Notes: a model not told the origin generated them from the letters alone. A stretch of 64,000 nucleotides of DNA from Halichoerus grypus (GCF_964656455.1 NC_135723.1:102811283-102875282); one strand, 5' to 3'. Positions 11,428 to 23,338 are shown, numbered from the stretch's first letter. A program made the numbers and translations.

Positions 11428-12332
11428 TATTTTCTTAGGGTCACTTTATTTTTTTAATTATGTTCAGTTAGCCACTGTGTAGTACATCATTAGTTTTGAT
11501 ACAGCGTTCAGTGATTCATTAGTTGTGTATCACACCCAGTGCTCCATGCAGTACATGCCCTCCTTAATACCCATCACCGGGCTAACCCATCCCCCCACCC
11601 CCTTCCCCTCTGAAACCCTCAGTTAGTTTCCCATAGTCCAGAGTCTCTCATGGTTCCTCTCCCGCTCTGATTTCTTCCCCTTCAGTTTTCCCTTCCTTCC
11701 CCTAATGTCCTCCATGCCAATCCTTATGTTCCACAGATGAGTGAAACCATATAATTGTCTTTCTCTGCTTGACTTATTTCACTTAGCATAATCTCCTCCA
11801 GTCCCATCCATGTTGATGTAAAAGTTGGGTATTCATCCTTTCTGATGGCTGAGTAATATTCCATTGTATATATGAACCACATCTTCTTTATCCATTCATC
11901 CGTCAATGGACATCTCGGCTCCTTCCACAGTTTGGCTATTGTGGACATTGCCGCTATGAACATTGGGGTGAATGTAGCCCTTCTTTTCACTCCATCTGTA
12001 TCTTTGGGGTAAATACTACCTAGTAGTGCAATTGCTGGGTCGTAGGGTAGCTCTATTTTTAACATCTTGAGGAACCTCCATACTGTTTTCTAGAGTGGCT
12101 GTACCAACTTGCATTCCCACCAACAGTGTAAGAGGGTTCCCCTTTCTCCACAACCTCTCCAACATCTGTTGTTTCCTGACTTGTTAATTTTAGCCATTCT
12201 GACCGGTGTGAGGTGGTATCTCATTGTGGTTTTGATTTGTATTTCCCTGATGCTGAGTGATGTTGAGCATTTTTTCATGTGTCTGTTAGCCATTTGTATG
12301 TCTTCTTTGGAGAAGTGTCTGTTCATATCTTC
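11428..12332 (-). mobile_element. 5'-truncated L1 LINE (ORF2 C-terminus and 3' UTR)
   Basis: The insertion lies between perfect 17 bp copies of TGGGCAGCTTCATTTTA (11411-11427 and 12333-12349). On the minus strand it starts in the last part of L1 ORF2 ([16 protein letters not shown]; the Cys-rich [19 protein letters not shown]) and ends with SLICGT plus the carnivore 3' UTR. A single nonsense codon (TAG in place of TGG, just after KLVQPL) separates the two open segments 12090-12326 and 11724-12065. Between the A-rich tail and the TSD sit 17 bases that are not part of the canonical tail (11428-11444). The ORF2 endonuclease and RT domains are absent, so this copy cannot move itself. Confidence 0.96.
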
Positions 12333-12349
12333 TGGGCAGCTTCATTTTA

Positions 12350-15300
12350 AATCTTAGATGGGAAGGTGGCCTCATCAATGTTTAGGTAACTGAAGTCACA
12401 TGACACACAGCACCTAGAAAAAAGGCTGGAGAGATATGACCGTGTTTACTAGTCTTTGTCTCTAAGTGTTAATATAAATGGTATTTAGTTTCTCCCATTG
12501 TGCTTTTCACACCTTTGCAAATGCTTTATGGTCACTTATTATTTTTGAAATGGGGGATGGGGCAATTATGCACAAAATTAGTTCACACAGTTGCAGGGAC
12601 CTTTTACTAGATGCTTCGCTTTTTCCCAAAGATTACTACTGTTTCTGGGTTTATAAACTTGCATCGAGCATTTGCAGATAGGATTTTACAAATTTACAAA
12701 GCCTCCGTTTATACTTGACAGCATACACTCTGTCCCACGTCATGCTCAGACCAAGACTGGCCTTCTGTCACGATTCTGTGGGAATCGTGGAGCCATGGAA
12801 AACAGAAAAAGGTGGGGGTTGTTTCCCACGCTCCTCAGATGCTCCTCCTGGGTTCTCGCTGAGCCTGAGATCAGGGATGCATGCTACAGCATTTTATAAC
12901 TGCTATCATATGAAGATAGAATTGCTTGTTGCAATTTAGAGGCGAATAGAATAACCCCAAGGCCACTTTGCAAACTCCAGACCAGAGCAGATATTTTCCT
13001 CATTTTACAGACCGAAATCTAAGAAAGTTGACATCTTGAAGAAAAAAAAAAAAATTCGCTACTCGTCCAGGTATGTAGGTGGAGGACACGGTCCATCAGA
13101 ATCCATCTCTAGCATTGTTCAAGCTGTGTCTGAACTCGATGCCTGTGATCCATCCCCAGGGGCTGATTGCGGAGCCGCCCCTGTGGACCCAGCCCCGCAC
13201 CCTCCCGTCGGCAGCTGGCTCACAGGCTGACTGCCCTGCTGGCCCCTGAGTGAGGTGAGGGGAGGACCCTGCCATCTCGCTCAGTAGCACTGGGAGCCAT
13301 TCAGAAGAAAGCCAGTCAGGGCATGTAGGAGGAAGGATGAATGAATGAAGTTGCATAAGTTAAACTATTAGGTAAAACCTGGGAGAACATGTGTGCATTA
13401 TGGGGAGAGGGAGGGAGGAGGAGCCTCACAGAGATGGAGGCATGGGTCATTCTCTGCCTCTTCACCAGAAAATGCTGGGGCGGTGAGATTTAGGGGCTCA
13501 TGTGAAGGTCTGGAGGACTTTGGGGGCACCTCTTTTGCAGCTTTTTGGAAGGGACGTGTTTTAGTCACCATTGGTAATTTGGGCCCCTGAGTCCCACACG
13601 GAAATCTTGTGTCTGCTGTCTGAGGTATGGATCTCTCATCCAAGCGTGCAATGGAAAGATTATGGGCTTCGGGTTCTGACCACACCTGGAGGCCCAGCTC
13701 AGATGTCGGCCGGAGTCTGGTCGGGAGGGCGGTGGGTACATAGGAAGTGCCCGCAGCGACAGCCCCCACGGCCAGCCACGTCTGTGGAACCACGGACATC
13801 ATTATCCAGAGCCCTTCCCCTCGCTCCAAGCTTATTTCTGCCTCAAAGTGTTTCTTTAAACTTGTATTTGTTACTTCAGGTTTCACACGCCGGCACATCC
13901 TTTTCTTGAGATGGAAATGATTATTTCATTGTTTTTAATACTTCATTGTAGAAAGTATGCAAGAACCTGTGATGCGTAAAGGAAGGCAGAGAACCCCAGG
14001 AAGGAGAAGCTGGTGGAGATAAGCCGATGCTTTCATGCACTGGTTATTTAAAATCGCCGTGTTAATTGCACCAGGAAGAAGCAATGAGTATTCATTATAA
14101 CGCTTGTGTTACGGCTTTTCCCAGTCAATGCAGGATACAGGGCGCATGCTTCCCGGCTACCCTGCTGATTCAGCAAGACAAGTGAAAGTATTTCTTAAAA
14201 AAAAAAAAAAATTCCCAAAGCCCCACACCTGAATTGTGAGTACTTATCATTTTACCAAACAAATATCAATACTTTGCCACTTACGGGTTGTATAAGTGAC
14301 CATGAAGATGATTTGTTGGACACACCTACATTATTAACCTATAAACAACGTGCAAATACAGGCCGTAAACTGTGACAGTCACAGTCCAAGCAGCACCCGT
14401 GGTGGGAAACTGTTCCATGACTTAATAAACAGTTACTGCACTGGACCAAGAGTACAGAATCAATCCAGGAGGCTAATAAAATGGAATTAGAGACCATAAT
14501 CCGCGTGCAGCGTACTAACATTGCAACAAGGAGAGTGCTGCTTGCCGCGTGGCATTCCAGAGACTGCAGGCTGTCCCCCCGGAATGCAGGCTTCCCCAAA
14601 ACCCTTCGTGTTTTGTGTTCTGAGTTGGAATTCTGCAGGTATTTGTGGGAAAATACCAATCATTATGTTAATAACGTGTATATAGTTTTCAGTGTTGACG
14701 GCTTTCAGTGAGGTACTCTGTGGGATATAAGAAAACGTAACATGGTTTTGAGTTTTTTTTGGTCCAGACCGGTGTAGTTGGACAACAGAGAGCCAGCATT
14801 ATAAACCTTTCCAGCAGTCCAGGCTTACGGATCTGAAGGAATTCAAAATGCTGTGCTTGATGCAAGTTGGAATTGCATCGGACGATGGGAAGTGCCTTGT
14901 CTAAGATTACAAAATGGCAGCGCTGGGGCTGGACGCCTTTCCAGTTCTGCCTGGGGGGCTCTGAGTCACACGTGTTGCTTCAGTGACAAGTGTGACGTGA
15001 GTGGGAAAACAGCAGGTGTCGCGGCCATGCTGAGGCAGGAGGGAGCGGCTCTAACATGGGCTGGGGGTGACCAGGGTCCCCGAGAGCTGTTGACCATCAT
15101 GCCCCCCTCTACACTTTGGAATATGATTCTAGGTGGAGTGTAGAGTTAACTCCAGAGAGTATGCGATTCAAACCAAATGCCAGGATCCCCCAGAGTTGTA
15201 GGGGAAACAGCACCCTGTGGGCCTGATGAGTCCGGGAGGTGTGGAGGATGGCATAGATGGAAGGGGTGGGGACCGTGAGTAGAGACGCGGAAGGCAGCGG

Positions 15301-15895
15301 GCGGGGAGGGCAGGTACAGGACCACCCTGCAGAGGGCCCACACTCTGCCCACTCGAACCAGTGGGCGCTAAGAAGGTGGTTCTGTGGCTCCCTCCACCAG
15401 GGAAGCCACCGGCCACAAGTGGCATCAGAAGATGGGGAGGACAGTCATTTGGCCCAGGGGGTGTCCAGCTGTTAAGTGCAGAGTGGGGGCCAGGGGGCTC
15501 AGCTAGAAAAGCAGCGTTCAAATGTCAGAGCGCCTCAGATCTCCTTCCAGAATATCCCAGGCATAGAAAGGTGAATCACTCCTACTATTTGATTCGTCAG
15601 TTCCCCTCATTTCAAAGGTGAACCTGAACTTAACTCCTGCAAGGGGCAGAGGAGGGAATATTGGCTGTGAGCGGTGTCAAACCCTGCAGCTGAGTCCCTG
15701 GTTCCTCTGTCTTCTGGAAATCGGACCCTGGTTTGCACAGCTGGCCCAAGCCGGGAGCCTGCATTCACACGCATCTGCACACCACCTCCTTGGTCCTCTC
15801 CCTAGCTAGTCCTATTCTTTTTGCAAACATAAAGGTAAAATAAACCTGGTGGAAGTTTGAATTGCAAGCCGCCAAGTAGTTTTCAGTATTGTAAC
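12350..15895. other. largely unique non-coding DNA with minor old repeats
   Basis: Short MIR-like fragments are visible at about 13000-13040 (minus; 'cattttacagaccgaaatct') and 13650-13710 (plus; 'aagattatgggcttcgggtt'). The minus-strand open frame 13398-13898 (166 codons) has no recognisable domain or repeat-free start and is treated as chance. 15000-15480 is GC-rich. Confidence 0.4.
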
Positions 15896-15930
15896 AAAAA
15901 AAAGAAAGGAAGAGAGAGAGAGAGAGAGGA

Positions 15931-16010
<80 letters not shown>

Positions 16011-16038
16011 AAAAGAAAGAAAGAAAGAAAGAAAGAAA

Positions 16039-16082
<44 letters not shown>

Positions 16083-16167
16083 AAAAGAAAGTAGGAAGGA
16101 AGGAGGGAGGAAGGAAGGAAGAAAGGAGGAAGGGAGGAAGAAGGAAGGAAGGAAGGAAGAAAGAAAG
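15896..16167. repeat. long (GAAA)n polypurine tract grading into GGAA/GGGA
   Basis: About 272 bases on the + strand are purine except for one T at 16092. The order is a short (GA)n block, then more than forty GAAA units with AAAAG interruptions, then GGAA/GGGAGG units. It yields apparent Lys/Arg/Glu-rich (+) and Phe/Leu/Ser-rich (-) open frames, which are artefacts. A mirror-symmetric polypurine tract of this length is a classic candidate for triplex (H-DNA) formation. Confidence 0.97.
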
Positions 16168-16733
16168 CAAGCCAGTTCTTTCTTTCAGATGCCCAGGATC
16201 TGAGCTTCTAGAAAACATCTCCTAAAAGCTAGCCGTGTTGGCATGGCGCTGTGCGTGAGGCAGACGTATGCCGCCAGGCTCCGTGGCTAGTCCTGAAGTA
16301 GGTCCAGTAGGCCCCGCAACGGCCCATCATTTCTGAATCCCGATAGCTCTCAGGGGCACAGTCCAGGCACCTCCTCACCCAGGCAGGTCTCACCAAGCCT
16401 GGTGCTCAGGGAAGGATCCCATGAAACCTCCCCTCAAAGCTTAAAGGATGGGGAAGTCCCCCGCTTCGGCAGTGTTTGCATTTCAGTGGGGACAAAGGCT
16501 GATGCCCAGTGAGGAAGCAGATAGGGTAGAATTTTAAGCACCAGCTGTCTCGTGGATGTTTTTGTTGCCCTGAAGGATTTGTTGTTTGGGGACCGTTGCT
16601 CGGTGCCCCTGCAATGGTGCTGTCCTAACCGTCCACCTGTCCTGCACTCAACTGGCAGCATCAGCCTGGCCGGGGCAGGTGCATCCGGACGGCTCCTCCA
16701 CGGTCTCTGTGTCTTACTAAGCGCATATTCGTC
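16168..16733. other. unique GC-moderate non-coding DNA
   Basis: No repeat or gene is recognised. Confidence 0.4.
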
Positions 16734-16747
16734 TTGCCTTCTGGCAG

Positions 16748-16787
16748 ATATTTTCCATATGGCATTGTGCTTATTTTTATCCTGGAT
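16748..16787 (+). other. weak candidate 40-bp exon (unproven)
   Basis: A pyrimidine-rich acceptor (gtcttgccttctggcag, ending 16747) is followed after 40 bases by a consensus donor GTAAGT (16788-16793). All three frames are open through the segment; one reads YFPYGIVLIFILD, a hydrophobic stretch. The motifs are good, but pairs like this arise by chance in 64 kb. No neighbouring exon could be linked. Confidence 0.15.
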
Positions 16788-16793
16788 GTAAGT

Positions 16794-18479
16794 TGTTTCC
16801 TTCAGAAGATGACATTCCTCGCCGAGATGCTACTGACAAAAGTGGATGACAAATTCAAAGTTGCTTACGTTTTTCAAAGGGCTGTAGAAGCACAGCTTTA
16901 TTTTGACAAACTGTCACTCCAAATTTGACTCTCCACCCGGCCTGACAAGCCTCCCTCTGGGCATCTCACTGTCCCTCAGCCCCTCTGACATATGTCTGAA
17001 GGGGCCTCTCTCCAACAGCTGAGGAGTGCTTTCGTCTGAGGGGCTTCTCCCTATCATGAAGGCAGATATCTGTAGAATAATGAAACTTCGCAAAACATCT
17101 GGAAGAAAGAAATGATCTCAGGACTTAGAAGTCACCCACGATTCGAAGAAATTTAAAATCCATGCATACGTAAGGAAGTGAAAGTGGCAGACGCAGGATC
17201 CGAATGATTCAAGCCCAGAGAAGAAATGAAAAGGGGCAAGAAGCAGCCGTGAACTTGTCTGAGTCCGGAGATTTCACGCAGGGCCAGCGAGAATGTCCAT
17301 GCCTGTCTTCACAGATAGCCTTTTGGGTGAAGGTGCTCGGACCCATCCTGTTATTTCTTCCTTTACCACCAGAGAGTGGGACCATGGTATTCCTGCGCCA
17401 TCAACCTCCTTGCAAATGTCTAGGCCCTCTGAGGAACAGACCACCCATTGAACCTAGCGGGACAGCCATGCCGCACGTACAATATCCCCTTTTACACTCC
17501 CTCGGCCACGGTGCCTCTCCCCCTCTCACACTGGCCTGTTTTTCCTCCTGAACATGACCTGAAAGCAAACACTGGGGGACTCTTTTACCACAGCAGCACT
17601 GCCCAGCTTCCTCCATCCCAGCATTCATCCGTCCCTCTTTCTTCCCGAGCCCTGGCCTCACTGTTCGAGAAGGGGACCAGTGCCAACCTGTCTCCCCGGG
17701 GTGATCAAGCATCAGAAGTTGCTATTTAAATTCCAGCTTTCTAAACTTGCACTAGACTGGATGTGAACCGGCCAGATTATTTGTTTCCTTTTAAATAAAG
17801 TGCTTGATGCTTGGGCTGTGCGGGGTCGGTCCTGGGTGGTCAGTGCCAAGGTAATAAACATGGATAGACTGTACAAAAATGTGATTTAATAAAATATTCT
17901 GCTGCTTTTCCTCCTTTGAGATGTTGTTCAGTGGCACGTGTTATGCATTGAAAATGCTGCTAATTCAGAATCCCCGGGGGAAGGGAAGGAGGGCGTGGGG
18001 ACAGACGGTGTGGGCGGGACAGCAGAGCAGGGGCGCAGCCTGCTTTATTTTTAATACCGTAGTTGGGCTGGTGGGGGTGCGGAGTGGGGAAGAGGGCATG
18101 GCTGGCAGCCTGTCCCAGTTGGGAGGGGACTTTGCAGCTCTCTCAGCAAAACTGGTGGGTACCAAGTGACCGTTCATAAAGAGCCCACAGAATAGAAAAA
18201 CCTCACTTCCCCTGAGTTCCCATTGTCAACAGACATGTTCTGCATAACAGTCCATTGGAATTCAGCAATCATTTGCCGAACAAGTGGTAGGAATAGATCA
18301 TCTCAACTCTGGTCCTCATCCAGTGTGTGGTTGCTTTGACCCAAGAGCTCCTATTTGTTTTCATCACAGTAGATTAGGAACATTACGTTTGGTAAGAGGT
18401 ATGTTTTAACCTCCTTGGGATGCACCTGTTACGATCGTCCTACTGTGATGTGGTCAGCAATTTAACTCGGTTGACCGTT
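16794..18479. other. unique non-coding DNA with possible conserved blocks
   Basis: No interspersed repeat is seen. 16800-16930 and 17720-17950 are repeat-free with AATAAA and TAATT-type motifs typical of conserved non-coding DNA, but conservation is not measured. Confidence 0.35.
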
Positions 18480-18960
18480 CTGAGCACAACATCAAATTCT
18501 CTTTGGAGCCAGCTTAGTTGATCAAGATTGATATGCAAAGATCACATGCTGGATTTGGCGGTTATAAAAGGACCTACTGTAGATTTTAATTTATTTTAGA
18601 TAGAGAGCTGCAACAAAGTCCTAATGCCTTTAATGGGACAGAAATTAACAGTCTGTAATCGTTCTGATGTATCTTCTGTGAACTCTAGCGATGTCTGAAC
18701 CACTTAGCAATGAAATGAATCAGAAATCCCCAAACCCTTTTCAGTCAGCTCAGCTCCCAAAGGCCCATCTGGGTCTGTTCAGTCCTGTCCCTTTTCCAGC
18801 TTTCAATGTGCCGTCATCAGCCATCTTGTGGAAATGTCCTTAATTCCCTTGACCTTCCTTCAGGTTGCCTGTTCACCAGCGACGGTGAATAATTTATCCC
18901 TCTGGCTTTAATGTGGTATATTTTCTTGTCTTTTTAATAACTAGAGACCCACACTGCTGT
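18480..18960. promoter_or_regulatory. CNE-like block with YY1-type and SOX-type sites
   Basis: A repeat-free stretch with dense transcription-factor-like words: ATATGCAAAG (octamer-like), CAACAAAGTCC (SOX-like) and GCCATCTTG at 18820-18828, which is the reverse complement of a YY1 core (CAAGATGGC). Regulatory function is inferred only from motif density and the absence of repeats. Confidence 0.3.
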
Positions 18961-18990
18961 CATGCGGTCCCTTGGGTTAAAACCATCTTT

Positions 18991-19029
18991 TGAAAAAAAT
19001 AAAAAATTAAATAAAAAATTAAATAAAAC
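18991..19029. repeat. A-rich/AT low-complexity repeat
   Basis: Tandem TAAAAAATTAAATAAAAAAT-like units; two copies of 'aaaaaattaaat' are adjacent. Confidence 0.8.
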
Positions 19030-19099
19030 CTTCTTTTAAATAATATTTCCCTTTATTTTCTAGGTATTGAATGTAGAGGTATGGGTGACATTGCTGACG

Positions 19100-19275
19100 T
19101 GCATTTATCACGTAGGAGGCGCCAGTTAATTCACAAAGCATTTTACGTGCAGTATCTAAATTAATGCAACTGTCGTCTCTGTTAGGGTTATTATACCCAC
19201 CTTGCCACTGAGGGAGGTGCAGCTCGGGCAGTCAGCTGTCTTGCTTGTGGTCTCATAGGTAGGAAGTGCCACATC
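19100..19275 (-). repeat. MIR-family SINE remnant
   Basis: 'cacaaagcattttacgtgca', 'tctaaattaatgcaactgtc', 'ttattatacccaccttgcca' and 'tctcataggtaggaagtgcc' run in the order of an antisense MIR. Confidence 0.55.
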
Positions 19276-21425
19276 CACTGCAGAAAGGGGACTTCTGCTC
19301 CCGGTGCCTGAGGGTACGTGCTTACAGTTTTTCAAACAGCACTTTCCTTACAATATTTGGACTTCTTTCCATTTCTTGTAATGGAAGCATATAGATTGCA
19401 TTCTCTAATGAATGAATTCATGGCTGTGAGCATAGACACTATTATTTAAGCTCTTTTATTACTAGTAATAAATCACACTTAAATATTATTCCATTTAAAT
19501 GCTGATAAATGCCTCTATCTTCCTTTTTGTATTTAGAAAACACCAAAAAAGCATTAAGTAGCATTTTGAAATAAGGGGGTTGGACAGTGGGAAGGTGTTA
19601 CAAGGTCAACATGAGTCTTTACACGTGTTTCGCTTTGCGTCAGGATGCCCACATCCGCTCAGGGGGAGGTTCTCTGGCTCTGTCCTCTCGGTGTTTGGGG
19701 ACTGGGCCAGATGGAGGAGGTGGTGACAGAGGAGACTCAGGGAAATGAATCACTGTGAGTACTCCATTCATTCAGGTTTTAGAAATGAAACCCACAATCG
19801 GAGATGCCTTTCTAAAACTCTCTCTTCAGAGATCTGATGAAAAAAGCCGGGGGAAAGTAGTATGGGCAGACACCATTGACCCCAGATCATGGCAGACTTC
19901 TTGTCTTCTCACCTCCTACCAAAAAAAAGTGCAGATGTGACGCCTTTCTTTTTTCCTGGAAGCAACTGCATCACATTGAAGCAGCAGAATGCCCTGTTTC
20001 TTACTCAGTTTCTCGTTCCTTATGTTTCGTCTTGAGAGGCATGTGTTTCATTTTTTTCTCCTTAATGACATTTAATTGCATTCATTTTCATATTCCAGGC
20101 ATCGTAGATCTTGCCAAAGTGACTGGCTCTTCCTGGTGCCTTCTGTAACATAAATTCACAAGAACAGTTGCTGAGTTAGAGAGGAAGTCATTTCAGCAGT
20201 TAAGGGGAACATTTCAGTGCATGGTGTGGCACTCACGCCGCGTTCTAGGGGGAGGAAGGGGGCTCCGACCCCCAGTGATGGCCCTCAGAGGAGGGTCTTT
20301 GGAAGCAGTGGACAGATTCATTACTTTAGGGACTCACTTCCTGAAGGCGAACCAGTAGAGATCTGGGAGTTGGCAGGACACTCGATGTTTCTTCTGCAGA
20401 AATTGATGTGAACACTCAACAGCTTCTGTACCTTTCAATCTTCAAGAACCGCGCAGTGAATATTTTGATTTAAGGAACCGTAAATGAATTGGACCACGTT
20501 TTCCTTCCAAGTGTGAAGGGCCAGATGACAGCATAATTGCCGTCCGCTTCTCCTAACTTGAGGGCAGCACCGCGGCCGGGACGATGCTGGTGCCCAGATG
20601 GCAGGCAGCTCACCGTCGGGTCTGAGGGTAAGCCCGACATTGGAGTGAGCACTGTGCTTATCATAGGATAGCTGGTAATTCACCTCGTAAAGAAACTAAC
20701 GTGGCACAAAGGGCATCGGGTGACCAGCACCGATGTGTTTCAAAACTCACCTCGCCATTAACGGAGACGTGACCGGAGTGTGCAGCTTTGCTGAGAACGA
20801 CTACGGTCTGTCTGCATCGGAGCCGAGGGAGCGTAAATGGCTCACATGAAACAGGTCTGAATGGCCACGGCCAGTGGAAGGACATGACAGCTTCTGACTG
20901 CCTGAGGGCGAGATGTCGGGCGTCACCTGGTGTGATCATTATGGCGCTACGAGCTGCTCAGTCCTTGGTCCCGTGTCCCCGAACCCCGGGCACTTGGATT
21001 AAGGTGACTTCCCGCAGCCCTGACTGCCAGTTCTCCCGCCCGCCGGCCGTCCTCGCTGCGCCTCCCCCTGTGCGCTACCTTCTCTCCATAACCCATGGAG
21101 TTTGTGAATGCCCTAGTTAATTTCCTATGAGCGGAAGGTTTTAAAATGAGAACTGCTCCCAGCTGGGCGTGGCTTCCCGTGCAGACCCCACAGTATGCAC
21201 CCACAGGAGCCGCTGCCCAGCCAGGAGCCCCTCCCAGGGGGTCCTAAGTCAGGGGCTCCGAGTGTCCTGCCCGGCTTTTCCTGCATTTCCAACTGCTGTG
21301 GGAGGAGAGACGTTCTGATTGCTAGCCCCAGTCCGACTGTCCACTGTCTCTATTCATCATTTCTTTTCGTGCAGAATACCTTCTCAGTGTCATAGGAAAT
21401 TCCCATGCGTTAAAAGAGACATACT
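19276..21425. other. unique non-coding DNA, CpG-moderate between 20.2 and 21.1 kb
   Basis: No repeat is recognised. CpG density rises from about 20220 to 21110, which creates overlapping open frames on both strands. 21070-21150 looks conserved-like ('taacccatggagtttgtgaa'). Confidence 0.35.
20751..20811 (-). other. weak candidate 61-bp exon (unproven)
   Basis: On the minus strand an acceptor 'ctcggctccgatgcag' precedes 61 bases with one open frame of three (QTVVVLSKAAHSGHVSVNGE), followed by a consensus donor GAG|GTGAGT. The polypyrimidine tract is modest. No family is recognised. Confidence 0.15.
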
Positions 21426-21622
21426 CTTTTTTTTTTTAAAGATTTTTAAAAATTTATTTGAGACAGAGAGAGAGCGCATGAGCAGGGGGAAAGGCAGAGG
21501 GAGAGGGTGAAGCAGGCTTCCCGCTGAGCAGGGAGCCCCACATGGGGCTCGATCCCAGGACCCCGGGATCATGACCTGAGCCGAAGTCAGACGCTTAACA
21601 GACTGAGCCACCCAGGCGCCCC
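21426..21622 (-). mobile_element. Can-SINE
   Basis: The antisense order is poly-T with AAAGATTTT, then (GA)n, 'ggggctcgatccc', and the head complement ending GAGCCACCCAGGCGCCCC. TSD AAGAGACATACT lies at 21414-21425 and 21623-21634, perfect over 12 bp. Confidence 0.97.
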
Positions 21623-21634
21623 AAGAGACATACT

Positions 21635-22480
21635 TTTTAATTGAAACAGAAATACTTTGATCTGGGAGTGGGGAGGGCTGCTTCTCTCCCTTACACCTGT
21701 CCCCAGGTTATCTTCTCGGAGAGGTCAAAAACCTTCCTCCCCACTTCCTGACACACTGGTCAATTCACCGCAGATGAGAATCAGAGTTCCACATACATTT
21801 CCTATTTACCAACCCTTTGCACTTCCTAATGATGAAATTAGTTGCAAATAAAGTATGTCTCATGCTCCCTCCGCAAGTGGCTCAGAGTCCCAGGATAAAG
21901 GAAAGACCCCGTGGGTCTTCACACACTGAATGGAGACAGAACAGAGGACTTCCCAGCATTTCATACCTACTTGTAGGTGTTCCCTCACTCATGCCTCTAA
22001 GTGGAAACGTCCTGTGTCCTGAGGGTGCCCGAGAGGTATTACAGCCGAGCTGCTGTGTCATCGGTCCTATCGCTCAGAGCACCGAGTTCAGGCCCAGCTC
22101 TGCTGGAAAGTCACTATGAAGGCTCTAAATGCACCACCGTGCCTCGTGGGTCATTTATTTTAATGCAAAACAACACACGTCTCTTGGGGATACACGGAAG
22201 CAATCCACCTTAAATGTTGACTCTGGGATTTCAAGTAACCGAAAACCTGCTGATCTCAGGACTGTCATGGTATCATTTATCCCCACCACACAAACTATCC
22301 TGGGAATGTTACTCGACGTCAGATTGTTGCCTTTGACCAAACCCAGTGAATTTAAATCATTCCTCCTGTTCAAGCCTGAGTACAGAGGACGGGCTCTGAG
22401 GCTGGTATTGTCCTTCCAGGCTTGGCTGGGGTCAAGTACGCATTCGCAGGCTGTAAACTTTGGATCAGGGGTTTTAAAAA
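21635..22480. other. unique non-coding DNA
   Basis: No repeat or gene is recognised. The open frames here (up to 118 codons) carry no domain. Confidence 0.35.
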
Positions 22481-22862
22481 TCTGAATGGTTGTGTATTAA
22501 ATGAAAAGGATCTGACAGATTATCCCTAGCCTTGGATAAAACTGCTTGTTTAAAGAGCGATGTTTTAGGCAGAAATTAGTTTTCAGAACATTAAAAGATT
22601 TCAGCGCTCGTATTTACAAATCCTTTCATATGCATGAAAAATTAGCAACTAAATCTGGCCATTAAAGCATAATCTTTATTTGACCAAAGCATGATATAAA
22701 AATGGAATAAACTGTAATTTATCTTAGCTGACAGCTAATTACCTGCAAGTGTGATTAAAGGGAAAACTAAGTTTACTTAATTAGTGTTTTGGTGTTTACT
22801 CTGTATACACATAAATATGCCCATCTCTTCCTCATGAGCATTGCTAGAAATAAATTACCATT
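22481..22862. promoter_or_regulatory. AT-rich CNE-like block with homeodomain sites
   Basis: Repeat-free and AT-rich, with CTAATTACCTGCA at 22735-22747, TTAATTAG near 22776 and several GATTAAAG words. Dense TAATTA cores in unique DNA are typical of developmental enhancers. There is no biochemical or conservation evidence in hand. Confidence 0.35.
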
Positions 22863-23028
22863 TTTATTTTGTCCCATTCAAATGTTGCCAAACTGAGAGC
22901 AACATTCGAAGAATGGGTATTTTACAAACAATGGTAACAGGTGTTCGCAGACTATGAGCCCGAGAGAGGGGAGAGACTGATAACACAAGGATGGGGTGTT
23001 CATGACTAAGTAGATTTCTTTTCCCCGC

Positions 23029-23054
23029 GGGGGTGGGGGGGTAGGGGGGCTGGG
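23029..23054 (+). other. G-quadruplex motif
   Basis: Four G-runs of 5, 7, 6 and 3 are separated by loops of 1, 2 and 2 bases. The pattern satisfies the G3+N1-7 rule with very short loops and is predicted to be highly stable. Confidence 0.8.
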
Positions 23055-23338
23055 CATAGTTCACTCATCAGCAAGATGAGCCAACTCGCAGAGTGAACCA
23101 CCCCCGCCAATAATCCCGGCGCCGTCATGGAAATTCACACGTATCACTGAGCCGCCAGAGGGGAGGCAGACGGGCTGGAGTGGACTCTGAGGCTCTTTTG
23201 AAAGCTTCGTTAGCTGTTGGTGAGGCCTGGGTTCGGGGGCCGTTCCAGGGTTTGGAGAGCTGGCAGTAAGCGCAGTAGAAGGCACATGCTGTCCCTCCAT
23301 CCTCACCCACGTGTTCCGATGCCTACGCCTTCTGGCAG

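Noticed and set aside
13144..13256. Possible plus-strand exon ending at GAG|GTGAGG
   Set aside because: The acceptor (catccccag) has a weak pyrimidine tract and stop codons fall in the frames that would matter; no supporting context.
13398..13898. 166-codon minus-strand frame
   Set aside because: No domain, overlaps MIR-like DNA and a plus-strand frame; consistent with chance in GC-rich DNA.
15857..16225. Lys/Arg/Glu-rich (+) and Phe/Leu/Ser-rich (-) frames
   Set aside because: Pure artefacts of the GAAA polypurine tract.
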